From Oscillospiraceae bacterium (GTDB lineage: Bacteria; Bacillota; Clostridia; Oscillospirales; Ruminococcaceae), in the NCBI GenBank assembly GCA_017460835.1, contig JAFUAD010000047.1, positions 1 through 46,985 of the forward strand: a DNA stretch of 46,985 nucleotides, read 5' to 3'. Shown here piece by piece: positions 1 through 8,049 of this stretch. The notes beneath the pieces are model-generated. The model was not told where the DNA came from, ran no database searches, and was given only the letters and a program-made list of their open reading frames with translations. Position numbers and translations under genes: made by a program. Position 1 is the first letter of the stretch, and every line of letters starts with the position of its first letter.

Positions 1-405
1 ATTGTTTTTTCCTTTCGTATTGGAGAAAGCAACGGGAATCCCGTACTTTTTCGCGGTTCGGGCAATGGCTTTGCGGTCTTCCTGTGAAAAGCCGTTCTGT
101 GCGACCGACAGGGCTTCGCCGGTATTGCGGGCATTCTCGGCAAGGTCTTTCAGGGATACTTCGCCGGGCTTGATACCGGTCAGATTTGTTGCCGATACAT
201 TCGGCGGCTTGGTCTTTTCCGGAGTCTGTGCGCCGCCTTTTGTCGCTTTCATCTGTGCTCTTGCTCTTGCGCGGTCATGCTCCATGCCGAGCAGCTCGCG
301 GAACAGGCGACCGACCGAATCCAGCACCGACTTGAAAGCGGATAGCGCCGCTTCTGCTGCCTTTTCCGATACCTGCATCGAAACGGCAGTCACATCTTCA
401 CTCAT
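1..405 (-). CDS. PcfB/DUF3801-like conjugative element protein, partial
   Basis: This gene runs off the left edge, so only its first 135 residues are seen. The protein begins MSEDVTAV. It has a helical N-terminal part (about residues 8-45), a basic linker rich in Lys, Ala, Thr and Pro, then a segment containing GEVSLKDLAE and, near residue 122, KKYGIPVAFSN. This layout matches my memory of PcfB-family (DUF3801) proteins of Tn1549-like conjugative transposons, which normally precede a VirD4-type coupling protein. That gene would lie beyond the window. The start at 405 follows a GGAGGG sequence on the minus strand. The family call comes from the motif pattern only; the open frame itself is clear. 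Confidence 0.6.
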   Translation of the reverse strand, partial: MSEDVTAVSMQVSEKAAEAALSAFKSVLDSVGRLFRELLGMEHDRARARAQMKATKGGAQTPEKTKPPNVSATNLTGIKPGEVSLKDLAENARNTGEALSVAQNGFSQEDRKAIARTAKKYGIPVAFSNTKGKNN

Positions 406-444
406 GTTCAATCTTCATCCCTCCTGTCAAATGGGCATAAAAAT

Positions 445-494
445 AGCCCGGTATTATAATAGTAGATATGAATTGCAAATCATAATACCGGGCT
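445..494 (-). terminator. Hairpin terminator, minus strand
   Basis: Perfect 13-bp arms at 445-457 and 482-494 (AGCCCGGTATTAT and its complement) enclose a 24-nt loop. Read on the minus strand, the stem is followed by ATTTTTATG. It sits just after the 583-1017 gene and before the PcfB-like gene, so it may terminate or attenuate between them. Confidence 0.6.
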
Positions 495-582
495 TGAAAA
501 GAAATATTCAGTTGTCAAGGTGCTTTTATCGGCAAAAATCGGAGCTGATTTCTGGAATGTTTTTGTCGATTGCAGGGTACGG

Positions 583-1017
583 TCAGTCATTTTCGGACGG
601 ATAGAACAGCTTTTCCGTTTCATCCGCCTCCACAACGGTCAGTACAAGAAGCTGGGGCTCATGCCGGGTATAGGCGATAAGCGGCGCACACTCGTCATCA
701 ACCAGCACTCCGCAGACCTGCGGGAGCATATCCTCGGTCAGAATGAACACGGATTCGTCCATCGGTGCGTCCTCATCATAATTGTCGGACTCAAACACGC
801 CGGGAATCTCATACGGGTTGAAGTCCGGGCAGGTGTCGATGAAGCGCTGGAGGCTGTTTGCCTCGACGAAATACTTGCTGTCCTCATCCTTCGCAACCAC
901 AAACGGACGGCCGCTGATATATGCCCGCTTGCAGATCTCGTTCATAAAGGGAAGGCTGTAGCCGAGCTTGCTTGCGGCTGCGTACATAGAAAGGAGCGTC
1001 AAAGTCATCTGTTTCAT
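583..1017 (-). CDS. Hypothetical acidic protein of a conjugative element
   Basis: This is a 144-residue protein that I do not recognise as a named family. The start at 1017 is supported by AGGAGG seven bases upstream on the minus strand. The N-terminus (MKQMTLTLLSMYAAASKLGYSLPF) is mildly hydrophobic but is not a convincing signal peptide. The middle and C-terminus are acidic, with runs such as ESDNYDEDAP and VVEADETEK. A single motif, FVVAKDEDSKYFVEA, resembles a short beta-hairpin. It is read in the same direction as the PcfB-like gene, about 180 bp upstream of it, so it is probably accessory cargo or a small component of the same conjugative element. Confidence 0.6.
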   Translation of the reverse strand: MKQMTLTLLSMYAAASKLGYSLPFMNEICKRAYISGRPFVVAKDEDSKYFVEANSLQRFIDTCPDFNPYEIPGVFESDNYDEDAPMDESVFILTEDMLPQVCGVLVDDECAPLIAYTRHEPQLLVLTVVEADETEKLFYPSEND

Positions 1018-1149
1018 AATCTTTCCTCCTGATTGTTTTAGGCATACGGAACGGATGCCTGTTTGTATTATCCTGCGGTCAAGGCAGGCAGCGGATCGTC
1101 ATATATTGGGTTACATCAGTATCACCTCCAGCGACAGGGCAAAGAAAAA

Positions 1150-1179
1150 GCCCGGTTTTTCATGATCGAAAAATCGGGC
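1150..1179 (-). terminator. Hairpin terminator, minus strand
   Basis: Twelve-base arms (1150-1161 and 1168-1179, one G-T pair) flank a 6-nt loop. On the minus strand the stem is followed by TTTTTC. Its GCCCGGT core is also found in the hairpin at 445-494. No gene is visible directly upstream on that strand, so it may be left over from a lost gene. Confidence 0.55.
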
Positions 1180-1436
1180 ATACGGATACTATTCAATTGT
1201 TAGTTGAGCTGTCCTCAATGATTCCCTTATGCAAATTCCTGTGTGGTTTGAGGGCTAGTGTATGCTGGTTGTGGGAACTGTTTTGCGGGAACTTGCGTGG
1301 GAACTTGGGCTGAAAATGGGCTCAAAATTGTGATTTTTGGTTCAAATTACAGAATCATGATTCATGCGAGATACGCTGAAAATAACGCAACAACTTGAAA
1401 TTCTCCTAGATAGGTCGCTTTGAGAAATCATTGCTA

Positions 1437-1716
1437 AGCGGGCACTGCCCGCCTCCTCCTTCTTCTTCAAAATGGGAACATGGTTTGTTTGATATTGCCG
1501 CAAGATAATTTTATCAAGCGTTTCGGATTGTCTGCACCCGCTGTCTTTGGATGAGGTGATCCCCGCCTGTTGGCCATTGGGCTTTGCATATGCGGATTAT
1601 TGGGAGCGTGAACCGCAAATGCAGCACACTCCTGTGCTGCGTCCTGATTGAGATTTGGAGCACAGGAAAAGAAACCCGCGAAGCAAATCGCCAGCGCGGG
1701 CTCCGCGCCCGCCGAC
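1437..1716. repeat. Dispersed intergenic repeat, copy 1
   Basis: The core is a perfect hairpin at 1621-1640 (GCAGCACA, loop CTCC, TGTGCTGC), followed by a segment to about 1690 that is nearly identical in copies 2 and 3. The right end (1690-1709) is the reverse complement of the left end of copy 3 (45491-45509, 19 of 19 bases). The left side starts with a REP-like palindrome (about 1439-1453) and a 17-base CT-rich run (1453-1469), which recurs exactly as an arm of the hairpin at 2241-2280. The copy lies just past the stop codon of the phosphatase gene. The outer limits are approximate. Confidence 0.7.
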
Positions 1717-1720
1717 CGGA

Positions 1721-2203
1721 TTATATTTTGCTCAGCTGCCATCTCACCCATGCGCTCTCCAGAACATCGTAGATATACTGATTCGGCGAGCCCTCGCTGA
1801 AATAAATGCGGTTGTCGCCGCCGAGCATCTCCACCGCAAATGCTCCGACTGCTCTGGATCGCGACTGTCCTGCGTAGCAGTGAACCAGCAGCGTGTCAAC
1901 GGATGCCGTATGCCTGTCGATGAAGCGGATGATCTCATCTGCCATCTCATCATCAAACAGAACAGCGCCCTCCACCTCCGTGACGATATCATCGAACAGC
2001 AGGGTCAGAACGCCCTTGCAAAACTGATTCTCGGTGAACTGCACACCAAACCCGCCTGTGTGGCTGTCCTGAATCGAGATCACCGCATAGGTATCGGTCA
2101 ATGCGCCCTGCTCCGCGGCCTCGGCAGCCATGCCGAAGGGGTAGTAATGCTCCATCACATAGCCGAATGCACCGTGGACAGATTTGACGAGTACACGTTT
2201 CAT
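1721..2203 (-). CDS. CX5R-type protein phosphatase (PTP/DSP-like)
   Basis: The 160-residue protein carries HCYAGQSRS at residues 108-116, the cysteine phosphatase P-loop (Cys109 as nucleophile, Arg115 binding phosphate). Acidic residues around 71-72 and 84-85 are candidates for the general acid. Proteins of this kind hydrolyse phosphate from Tyr or Ser/Thr residues or from small phosphorylated molecules; the substrate cannot be told from sequence. There is no signal peptide, so it should be cytosolic. The start at 2203 follows GGGAGGG. It stands alone between two repeat-rich intergenic regions, downstream of and co-directional with the DNA replication/repair operon, and is separated from it by about 450 bp. 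Confidence 0.75.
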   Translation of the reverse strand: MKRVLVKSVHGAFGYVMEHYYPFGMAAEAAEQGALTDTYAVISIQDSHTGGFGVQFTENQFCKGVLTLLFDDIVTEVEGAVLFDDEMADEIIRFIDRHTASVDTLLVHCYAGQSRSRAVGAFAVEMLGGDNRIYFSEGSPNQYIYDVLESAWVRWQLSKI

Positions 2204-2240
2204 TCCAGATCACCCTCCCGGATATTTCTTAGAAATCCTC

Positions 2241-2280
2241 CTCCTCCTTCTTCTTCATCATTGTGAAGAAGAAGGAGGAG
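2241..2280. repeat. Perfect 17-bp inverted repeat
   Basis: Arms at 2241-2257 (CTCCTCCTTCTTCTTCA) and 2264-2280 are exact complements around a 6-nt loop. The left arm occurs a second time at 1453-1469 without its partner. There is no T-tract, so a simple terminator role is doubtful. Confidence 0.85.
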
Positions 2281-2655
2281 CCCCCGGCCGGCAGTGCCGG
2301 CTGCCGTTTTGGCTTCGGCGCGGAGCCCCCGCTGGCAATTCGCTTCGCACCATAATAAGATAAGCCGGATGTTTTATCTCAGCCGAATATTTTGGCACGC
2401 TTGGGCGTGCACGCGGCGGGCAGTGCCCGCTGCCGATTCGCTTCGCACCATAATGAGCGGAGGCGTGTGTTTTTTCTCAGCCGAATATTTTGGCACGCTT
2501 GGGCGTGCAGCCGCGGGATTACCCGTATGTGAATCGTGGGAGCATAAACCTAAAGAGCAGCACACTCCTGTGCTGCGTCCTGATTGAGATTAGGAGCGCA
2601 GGAAAAGAAACCCGCGAAGCCAAATCGCCAGCGGGGGCTCCCCGCCGCGCCGCAA
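2281..2655. repeat. Dispersed intergenic repeat, copy 2
   Basis: Terminal inverted repeats at 2317-2336 (GGCGCGGAGCCCCCGCTGGC) and 2627-2646 match in 19 of 20 positions. The core hairpin GCAGCACA-CTCC-TGTGCTGC is at 2557-2576, and the downstream conserved segment is shared with copies 1 and 3. Between left end and core lies an internal tandem duplication. The right end abuts the stop codon of the dNTPase gene, as copy 1 abuts the phosphatase gene. Confidence 0.75.
2338..2509. repeat. Tandem duplication, 98-bp period
   Basis: A 19-bp block at 2338-2356 recurs at 2436-2454, and a 34-bp block at 2378-2411 recurs exactly at 2476-2509. Both have the same 98-bp offset. The 34-bp block contains the small hairpin GCACGC-TTGG-GCGTGC. 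The sequence between the matching blocks has diverged. Confidence 0.8.
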
Positions 2656-2657
2656 GG

Positions 2658-3866
2658 TTAGTCGAAGTATCCGACATATGCGATCTGATACGGGCTTTTC
2701 GGGAACAGCTCGCGGTAATAATCCACAAAATAATCATCGGTCATCGCCGCAATAAAATCAACCGTCAGATCATGCGGGTCGGTCTCCTCATAGGGCAGCG
2801 CCGCGGGATACCATTTCTGCTTCTCCAGCACCGTCCGGATGTGATGCCGGTAGAGGCAGGAGCTCCGGTTGTGTTCCGCGGCATCGCGGTAAATCTGCGC
2901 ATACATCTGCTCCATCATCGGCACCACGCTGTCGCGCACCTGCTTCTGCACCTGCTCCTGAAAATAGATTTTTTCGTAGTTTTCGCGCTTGAGCTGCGTG
3001 AGCGCCTGAAAATGCGTTTCATCCATTTTCAGATACGGATGCCCGTAGCTGTGCTGAATCAGATTGACCTCGAAATTGTTGATCATCTCGGCATTGGTCT
3101 TGCCGACGGCAGTCGTCGCGAAATCGTCCTCCGACGCGATGAGATGTGCGCGGACGGCATCCTGCCGGTCCTTGCCGAGGTACGCGAGCATGTCGCAGAT
3201 GCGCACAAGGCAGCCCTCGAGCGTGCCGGGAATCAGCTTGCGGTCGCCGTCCTCGTCGCGGATGCTCTCCTCCATGCGGCGGTCAAAATCCGCAAAATCG
3301 GTCAGCGGCTTCGGGTAATATTCCGCCATCGGCAGCTCGCCGTTGTGGCAGACAATGCCGTCGAGCGTTTGCAGGGAGATGTTGTAGGGGATGATCGTAT
3401 CGAGCACGCGGACACTGTGGAGATTGTGCCGGAAGCAGCGCCCGGTGTTTGCGTGATAGAGCCCGTGCAGGGCATGCTCCCCGGCATGGCCGAAGGGCGT
3501 GTGCCCCATGTCGTGTCCGATCGCAATGGCTTCGATCAGGTCGGCATTCAGCCCGAGCACGGAGCCGATGTTGCGGGCAATCCGCGAGACGAGCTGCACA
3601 TGCAGGGCGCGGCGGGAGAGGTCGTCGTTCCGGAAGAAGGAAAACACCTGCGTTTTGTCGGCGTAGCGGTTATAGAATGCGCTGTTGAGAATCTTGTCCG
3701 CATCCTTCGAGAACGGCTGCCGGTAGATTTTCGGCACATCGGACGGGCGGTCGAGCCGGCGGATGACGTCGGAATTTTTGCATGCATAGGGCGAGACCCA
3801 GCCCTGCTCCTGATTGTGCAGAATCTCCTGCTCCAGCTCCCGCGGCAGATCTTCGTATTTCGGCAT
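2658..3866 (-). CDS. HD-domain dNTP triphosphohydrolase (dGTPase-like)
   Basis: The 402-residue protein has an HD phosphohydrolase domain: a conserved His near residue 89 (ALHVQLVSRIARNIG) and the metal-binding GHDMGHTPFGHAGE around residues 117-130. These are hallmarks of deoxyguanosinetriphosphate triphosphohydrolase-like enzymes, which split dNTPs into deoxynucleoside and triphosphate. Substrate preference is not readable. I chose the start MPKYEDL at 3866 because it lies two bases after the dnaE stop and has a GGGGG ribosome binding site; a longer frame from 3938 would overlap dnaE. The tight spacing indicates translational coupling at the end of the replication/repair operon. A role in dNTP pool control is inferred from family and context. 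Confidence 0.85.
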   Translation of the reverse strand: MPKYEDLPRELEQEILHNQEQGWVSPYACKNSDVIRRLDRPSDVPKIYRQPFSKDADKILNSAFYNRYADKTQVFSFFRNDDLSRRALHVQLVSRIARNIGSVLGLNADLIEAIAIGHDMGHTPFGHAGEHALHGLYHANTGRCFRHNLHSVRVLDTIIPYNISLQTLDGIVCHNGELPMAEYYPKPLTDFADFDRRMEESIRDEDGDRKLIPGTLEGCLVRICDMLAYLGKDRQDAVRAHLIASEDDFATTAVGKTNAEMINNFEVNLIQHSYGHPYLKMDETHFQALTQLKRENYEKIYFQEQVQKQVRDSVVPMMEQMYAQIYRDAAEHNRSSCLYRHHIRTVLEKQKWYPAALPYEETDPHDLTVDFIAAMTDDYFVDYYRELFPKSPYQIAYVGYFD

Positions 3867-3868
3867 AA

Positions 3869-6800
3869 TTACCCCCTGTTCTGCGGTCGTTTTTCGATGA
3901 GTGCCGCCTGTGAGGCGGGCAGTATTTCGGTCAGACACTTATAAAATGCGCTGCTGATCTCCACGCCCTGTATGCTGCGCGGGATCAGATACCTCCGGCT
4001 CTGCGTCAGGAAGATGCAGAAGGGCGTCTCGCCGGGGAAGCGGCTGCACAGCGCCGTGATCCTCCGGATCGTTTCCGTATCATGGTCCGGGATTTTGCAG
4101 CAGAGCTGCAAGGATGCCGCGTAATCGGCAAAAATGCTTTCGCTTAAAATTTCGTCGCAGAAGATCTTGGTCTCGCGCTCATTCCGGGAGACCCTGCCCT
4201 TGATCCAGATGACCTGATCGGGCAGCAGCAGCTTCTGCACACGCGGAAACAGCGAGGGGAACACCGGCGTTTCGAGCGAGCCGGAGAAATCCTCGACGGT
4301 CAGATAGCACATTTTATCGCCCTTTTTGGTGGTATAGGGGCGCGCCTCGGTGACCATGCACAGCAGCATGACCGGCGCACCGTCCTTTTTCTGCGGGATA
4401 TCGGCGAGCTCGGGGCTGTGCATCAGCGCCAGAGCAGCGCGCCAGCGTGCGAGCGGATGCCCCGAAAGGAACAGCCCGGTGACCTCCTTCTCCATTTGCA
4501 GCAGAATCTGCTCGGGGAATTCCGGCAGGGCAGGGGGCTGCATCTCCGCCGCCTCCTCCTGCTCTGTCCCGCCGAAGAGCGAGAGCTGCCCGCTGATGAA
4601 GCTGCGCTGGCGGTTGCCGGCGGCGTGCAGGAGCTGCTCATAGGAATCGAGCATCTGGTGCCGGTTCCAGCCGAGCCCGTCGAAGGCGCCTGCGGAGATC
4701 AGGCTCTCGACGCAGCGCTTGTTGATCTCATTGCCGGCGCAGCGCTCGCAGAAATCCTGAAGAGAGCGGAATGCACCGTTTTCGTTCCGCTCCGTGATGA
4801 TCGTATGAATCGCGCCGGAGCCCATGCCCTTGATCGCGAGCAGCCCGAAGCGGATGCCCTCGCCCGCGGCGGTAAAGCCCGCACCGCTGCTGTTGACCGA
4901 GGGCGGCAGCACGCGGATGCCGCCTGCCTCTGCAAGCATGATATATTCGAGCAGCTTTGCCGTATAGCCCATGACCGAGGACATCAGCGCGGCGTAGTAT
5001 TCATGCGGGTATCTGCATTTGAGATAGGCGGTTTCATATGCCAGACGCGCATAGGCGGCGGCATGGGATTTGTTGAAGGCATAGCTCGCGAACGCGGTCA
5101 TGCGGTCAAAGATCGCATTCGCGGTCTCCTCCGGTACGCCGTTTGCGACCGCACCCGGGCAGGTCTCGTTCCCGTAGAGGAATACCGCGCGCTCCTGCTC
5201 CATGACATCGTGCTTTTTCTTCGCCATTGCCCGGCGCACGAGATCGGCTCTGCCGTAGGAATAGCCCGCGAGCGCCCGGCAGATCTCCATGACCTGCTCC
5301 TGATAGACGATGACACCGAAGGTCTCGCGCAGAATCGGCTCAAGCAGCGGATGGTCATAATGCACCTTGCCGGGGTCTGCCCGCGCCGCGAGATACTGCG
5401 GGATCGACTCCATCGGGCCGGGACGGTAGAGCGAGATCACTGCGGTGAGATCGGGAATGCAGGAGGGCTTCATCTTCCGGAGCACCCTGCGCAGCCCGTC
5501 CGATTCCATCTGGAAGACACCGATGCTGTCGCCGTTTCCGAGCATCCGGAATACGGCCGCGTCATCCTCCGGAATCGTCTCCATGCGGAACTCCGGCTGC
5601 CGCTTCTGAATGCTGCGCTCAGTCTCGCGGATGACCGTGAGATTGCGCAGACCGAGAAAGTCCATTTTCAGCAGGCCGAGCTGTTCGAGCACGGTCATCG
5701 TGAACTGTGTGACCACACCGTCCTCGTTCTTTTGCAGCGGAACCTGCTCTGCGACCGGTACGGCGGAGATCACCACGCCCGCGGCATGGGTCGAGGCGTG
5801 GCGCGGCATGCCCTCAAGCTGCATCGCAAGCCGCAGCAGCCGCTGTACCTGCAAATTCTCGTCGCGCAGTGTGCGGAGCTCCTGAGACTGCTCCAGCGCA
5901 CCCTTCAGGGTGATGCGGAAATCCTGCGGGATCAGCTTCGCGACGGTATCGCAGAGCGCATAGGGCAGATCCATCGCCCGGCCGGTGTCGCGGATCGCCG
6001 CGCGTGCCTTCAGCGTATCAAATGCGATGATCTGCGCGACATGATCGGCACCGTAGCGCCGGGTCACATAGTCGATCACGCGCTGCCTGCCCTCAATGCA
6101 GAAATCAATATCAAAATCCGGCATGCTGACGCGCTCCGGATTCAGAAAACGCTCAAACAGCAGCCCGTTTTTCAGCGGGTCGATGTTCGTGATGCCGATG
6201 CAGTAGGCACAAAGGCTGCCCGCGCCGGAGCCTCTGCCGGGCCCGACCGGAATATCATGCGACTTTGCGTAATGCACAAAATCCCAGACGATCAGGAAAT
6301 AATCCACATAGCCCATGCGGATGATGACGTCGGTTTCGTATTGCAGGCGCGCGGCGGCCTCCTCCGGCGGATTCCCGCCGTACCGCGCCCGGAGCCCCTC
6401 CGCGCAGAGCTGCCGGAAGTACGCGACCGTATCGGTGACGCCCTCGGCGCGGTACTTCGGAAGCTGAATCACCCCGAACTGAAACTCCACATTGCAGCGC
6501 GCCGCGATCTCCGCGGTATTGCGCAGCGCCTCCGGGCAATCCGCAAAGAGCTTGTTCATTTCCGCCGTCGATTTGAGATAATACTCCTCGCCCTCCAGCG
6601 CCATAGACGAGGGCGCAGAGAGCGAGGTGCCGGTCTGAATGCACACGAGCAGCCGCTGGAGCTGTGCATCCTCGCGGCGCAGATAGTGCGCGTCATTGGT
6701 CGCGGCGAGCGGGATGCCGGTCTCTGCGGCAATGCGCTTCAGCCCGTTCATCAGCCGGAGATCCTCGTCGGTCAGGTGATTCTGAATCTCAAGATAATAA

Positions 6801-7309
6801 TGCCCCTCGCCGAACAGCGCAAAATCGCGCAGCGCAGCACGCTTAGCCGCGTCATATTTGTCCTCGCGCAGCAGCCGCGCAACCTCTCCGTTCATGCAGC
6901 CGGAAAGCGCGATCAGCCCCTCGTGATACTGCGTGAGGAGCTGACGGTCTGCGCGCGGGCGGTTATAAAAGCCCTCGATGCTCGCCTTCGAGACGATTTG
7001 CAGAAGATTCTGATAGCCCCGGTTGTTCTCGCAGAGCAGCGTGAAATGATAGGGCTTGCGGTCGTCGGGCGTCTCCTTGTCAAAGCGCGTGCGCGGCGCG
7101 ACGTAAATCTCGCAGCCGATGACCGGATGAATGCCGGCATCCTTCGCCGCTTTGTAAAAATTCACCGCGCCGTACATGACACCGTGGTCGGTCATCGCAA
7201 CGGCCGTCTGCCCGTTCTCCTGAACCCGCGCCATGAGCCGGTCGATGCAGCAGGCGCCGTCCAGCAGAGAATATTCAGTATGAACATGCAGATGCACAAA
7301 CGGCTCCAT
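3869..7309 (-). CDS. dnaE: DNA polymerase III subunit alpha, DnaE type
   Basis: The 1146-residue protein is the expected length for DnaE. It begins with a PHP domain (LHVHTEYSLLDGA near residue 7, TDHGVMYGA near 40). The polymerase palm contains PDFDIDF near residue 393-400, the catalytic aspartate motif of the alpha subunit. Further motifs include GPGRGSGAGSLCAYC (around 355) and FNKSHAAAYA (around 750). A C-terminal OB-fold segment lies at about 960-1060. It lacks the 3'-5' exonuclease insertion that defines PolC, so it is the DnaE-type polymerase used for priming/lagging-strand work in Firmicutes. The start at 7309 has AAGGGG upstream. It sits 24 bp after the HAD gene and 2 bp before the dNTPase gene. 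Confidence 0.97.
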   Translation of the reverse strand: MEPFVHLHVHTEYSLLDGACCIDRLMARVQENGQTAVAMTDHGVMYGAVNFYKAAKDAGIHPVIGCEIYVAPRTRFDKETPDDRKPYHFTLLCENNRGYQNLLQIVSKASIEGFYNRPRADRQLLTQYHEGLIALSGCMNGEVARLLREDKYDAAKRAALRDFALFGEGHYYLEIQNHLTDEDLRLMNGLKRIAAETGIPLAATNDAHYLRREDAQLQRLLVCIQTGTSLSAPSSMALEGEEYYLKSTAEMNKLFADCPEALRNTAEIAARCNVEFQFGVIQLPKYRAEGVTDTVAYFRQLCAEGLRARYGGNPPEEAAARLQYETDVIIRMGYVDYFLIVWDFVHYAKSHDIPVGPGRGSGAGSLCAYCIGITNIDPLKNGLLFERFLNPERVSMPDFDIDFCIEGRQRVIDYVTRRYGADHVAQIIAFDTLKARAAIRDTGRAMDLPYALCDTVAKLIPQDFRITLKGALEQSQELRTLRDENLQVQRLLRLAMQLEGMPRHASTHAAGVVISAVPVAEQVPLQKNEDGVVTQFTMTVLEQLGLLKMDFLGLRNLTVIRETERSIQKRQPEFRMETIPEDDAAVFRMLGNGDSIGVFQMESDGLRRVLRKMKPSCIPDLTAVISLYRPGPMESIPQYLAARADPGKVHYDHPLLEPILRETFGVIVYQEQVMEICRALAGYSYGRADLVRRAMAKKKHDVMEQERAVFLYGNETCPGAVANGVPEETANAIFDRMTAFASYAFNKSHAAAYARLAYETAYLKCRYPHEYYAALMSSVMGYTAKLLEYIMLAEAGGIRVLPPSVNSSGAGFTAAGEGIRFGLLAIKGMGSGAIHTIITERNENGAFRSLQDFCERCAGNEINKRCVESLISAGAFDGLGWNRHQMLDSYEQLLHAAGNRQRSFISGQLSLFGGTEQEEAAEMQPPALPEFPEQILLQMEKEVTGLFLSGHPLARWRAALALMHSPELADIPQKKDGAPVMLLCMVTEARPYTTKKGDKMCYLTVEDFSGSLETPVFPSLFPRVQKLLLPDQVIWIKGRVSRNERETKIFCDEILSESIFADYAASLQLCCKIPDHDTETIRRITALCSRFPGETPFCIFLTQSRRYLIPRSIQGVEISSAFYKCLTEILPASQAALIEKRPQNRG

Positions 7310-7333
7310 AGGCTGTTTCCCCTTTTTCTGAAA

Positions 7334-7978
7334 TTACACGGTTTTTGCAAAAATCCGGTTTGCGGCGCCCGGCAGCTCTCTGAGGGAACAGATCGCAGCG
7401 GCGCAGTCCCGAACGGCTCCGAAGCCGTATGCTGCATGGACAAACGGAACACCGGCCTCCGCCGCGGCATCGGCATCGCCCTGCGTATCGCCGACATAGA
7501 TGCAGTCGGTGATGCCCTGCCGCTCCATGACCAGCCGGATATTCCGCCCCTTTGAGAGACCGGTTTTCCCGGCGCTTTCAAAATCGCAGAACAGCTCAGC
7601 AAAGCCGCACTGATTAAGGTAAATCTCGATATACCCCTCCTGACAGTTGCTGACGATGCCGAGCGCATACTCCTTTGCAAGCGCGCGCAGCACCTCATAG
7701 GAATCCGGCATCAGCGGGGCAGGGTGGGCGGTCAGATATTCCTGCTCGGTGTCCTCGCACAGCTTCATCAGCCTGCGCTGCTCCTCCTGCGGGAGTGCGG
7801 GCAGCATCATCGCAGCAATGACATCCATTGTCTTGCCCATGAAGCGGTGCATATCGTCGGTTGTGATCTGTTCGGGGCGGCCGGCCTTCTCGCGCAGGCA
7901 GGTGTTCCAAGCCTCTGTCACCTCCGCGGACGAATCCCAGAGCGTGCCGTCCAGATCAAATAAAATGCCTTTTTTCAT
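7334..7978 (-). CDS. HAD-family phosphatase, phosphoglycolate phosphatase-like
   Basis: The 214-residue protein starts MKKGILFDLDGTLWD, in which Asp8 is the expected nucleophile and Asp10 the acid/base of the HAD superfamily. A helical cap follows (about residues 16-85), then the motif II region (LGIVSNC, about 106), a Lys in the SAGKTGLSKG segment, and the metal-binding motif YVGDTQGDADAA (about 168). This is the Gph/PGMB-like class that dephosphorylates small phosphorylated metabolites. The start at 7978 is preferred over an upstream one (8053) because the shorter form begins right at the HAD motif and has GGAAGG upstream; the longer one would extend over the uvrB stop. It lies in the operon between uvrB and dnaE. 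Confidence 0.88.
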   Translation of the reverse strand: MKKGILFDLDGTLWDSSAEVTEAWNTCLREKAGRPEQITTDDMHRFMGKTMDVIAAMMLPALPQEEQRRLMKLCEDTEQEYLTAHPAPLMPDSYEVLRALAKEYALGIVSNCQEGYIEIYLNQCGFAELFCDFESAGKTGLSKGRNIRLVMERQGITDCIYVGDTQGDADAAAEAGVPFVHAAYGFGAVRDCAAAICSLRELPGAANRIFAKTV

Positions 7979-8049
7979 TATATTATGTTCCTTCCTGTGC
8001 AGGATGCTTCCGCCGCGTTCCTCCGCCGGCTCCGGCAGCGCAGGACTGC

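Larger units (their letters stand above)
1018..1720. other. Gene-free edge of the mobile region
   Basis: I see no convincing gene in these 703 bp. The stretch holds a minus-strand hairpin terminator (1150-1179), a block with three copies of GGGAACT (about 1273-1306), a perfect 12-bp palindrome GAATCATGATTC near 1351, a REP-like palindrome near 1439, and repeat copy 1. No integrase or obvious attachment site was found, so the exact border between the conjugative element and chromosome is unknown. Confidence 0.5.
2204..2657. other. Repeat-packed intergenic region
   Basis: No gene is supported here. From left to right it holds a perfect 17-bp hairpin (2241-2280), a REP-like palindrome (2287-2301), the left terminal repeat of copy 2 (2317-2336), a tandem duplication with a 98-bp period (2338-2509), and the conserved core of copy 2 (2536-2646). 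Short open frames here are translations of the repeat. Confidence 0.7.

Noticed and set aside
1-604. A 200-codon plus-strand frame at the left edge
   Set aside because: The minus strand encodes a credible conjugative-element protein with a ribosome site. The plus frame has no such site and crosses a terminator.
4418-7555. A 1045-codon open frame on the plus strand
   Set aside because: It lies wholly antisense to dnaE and the start of the HAD gene. Its His/Arg/Ala-rich composition is typical of the reverse frame of a GC-rich gene.
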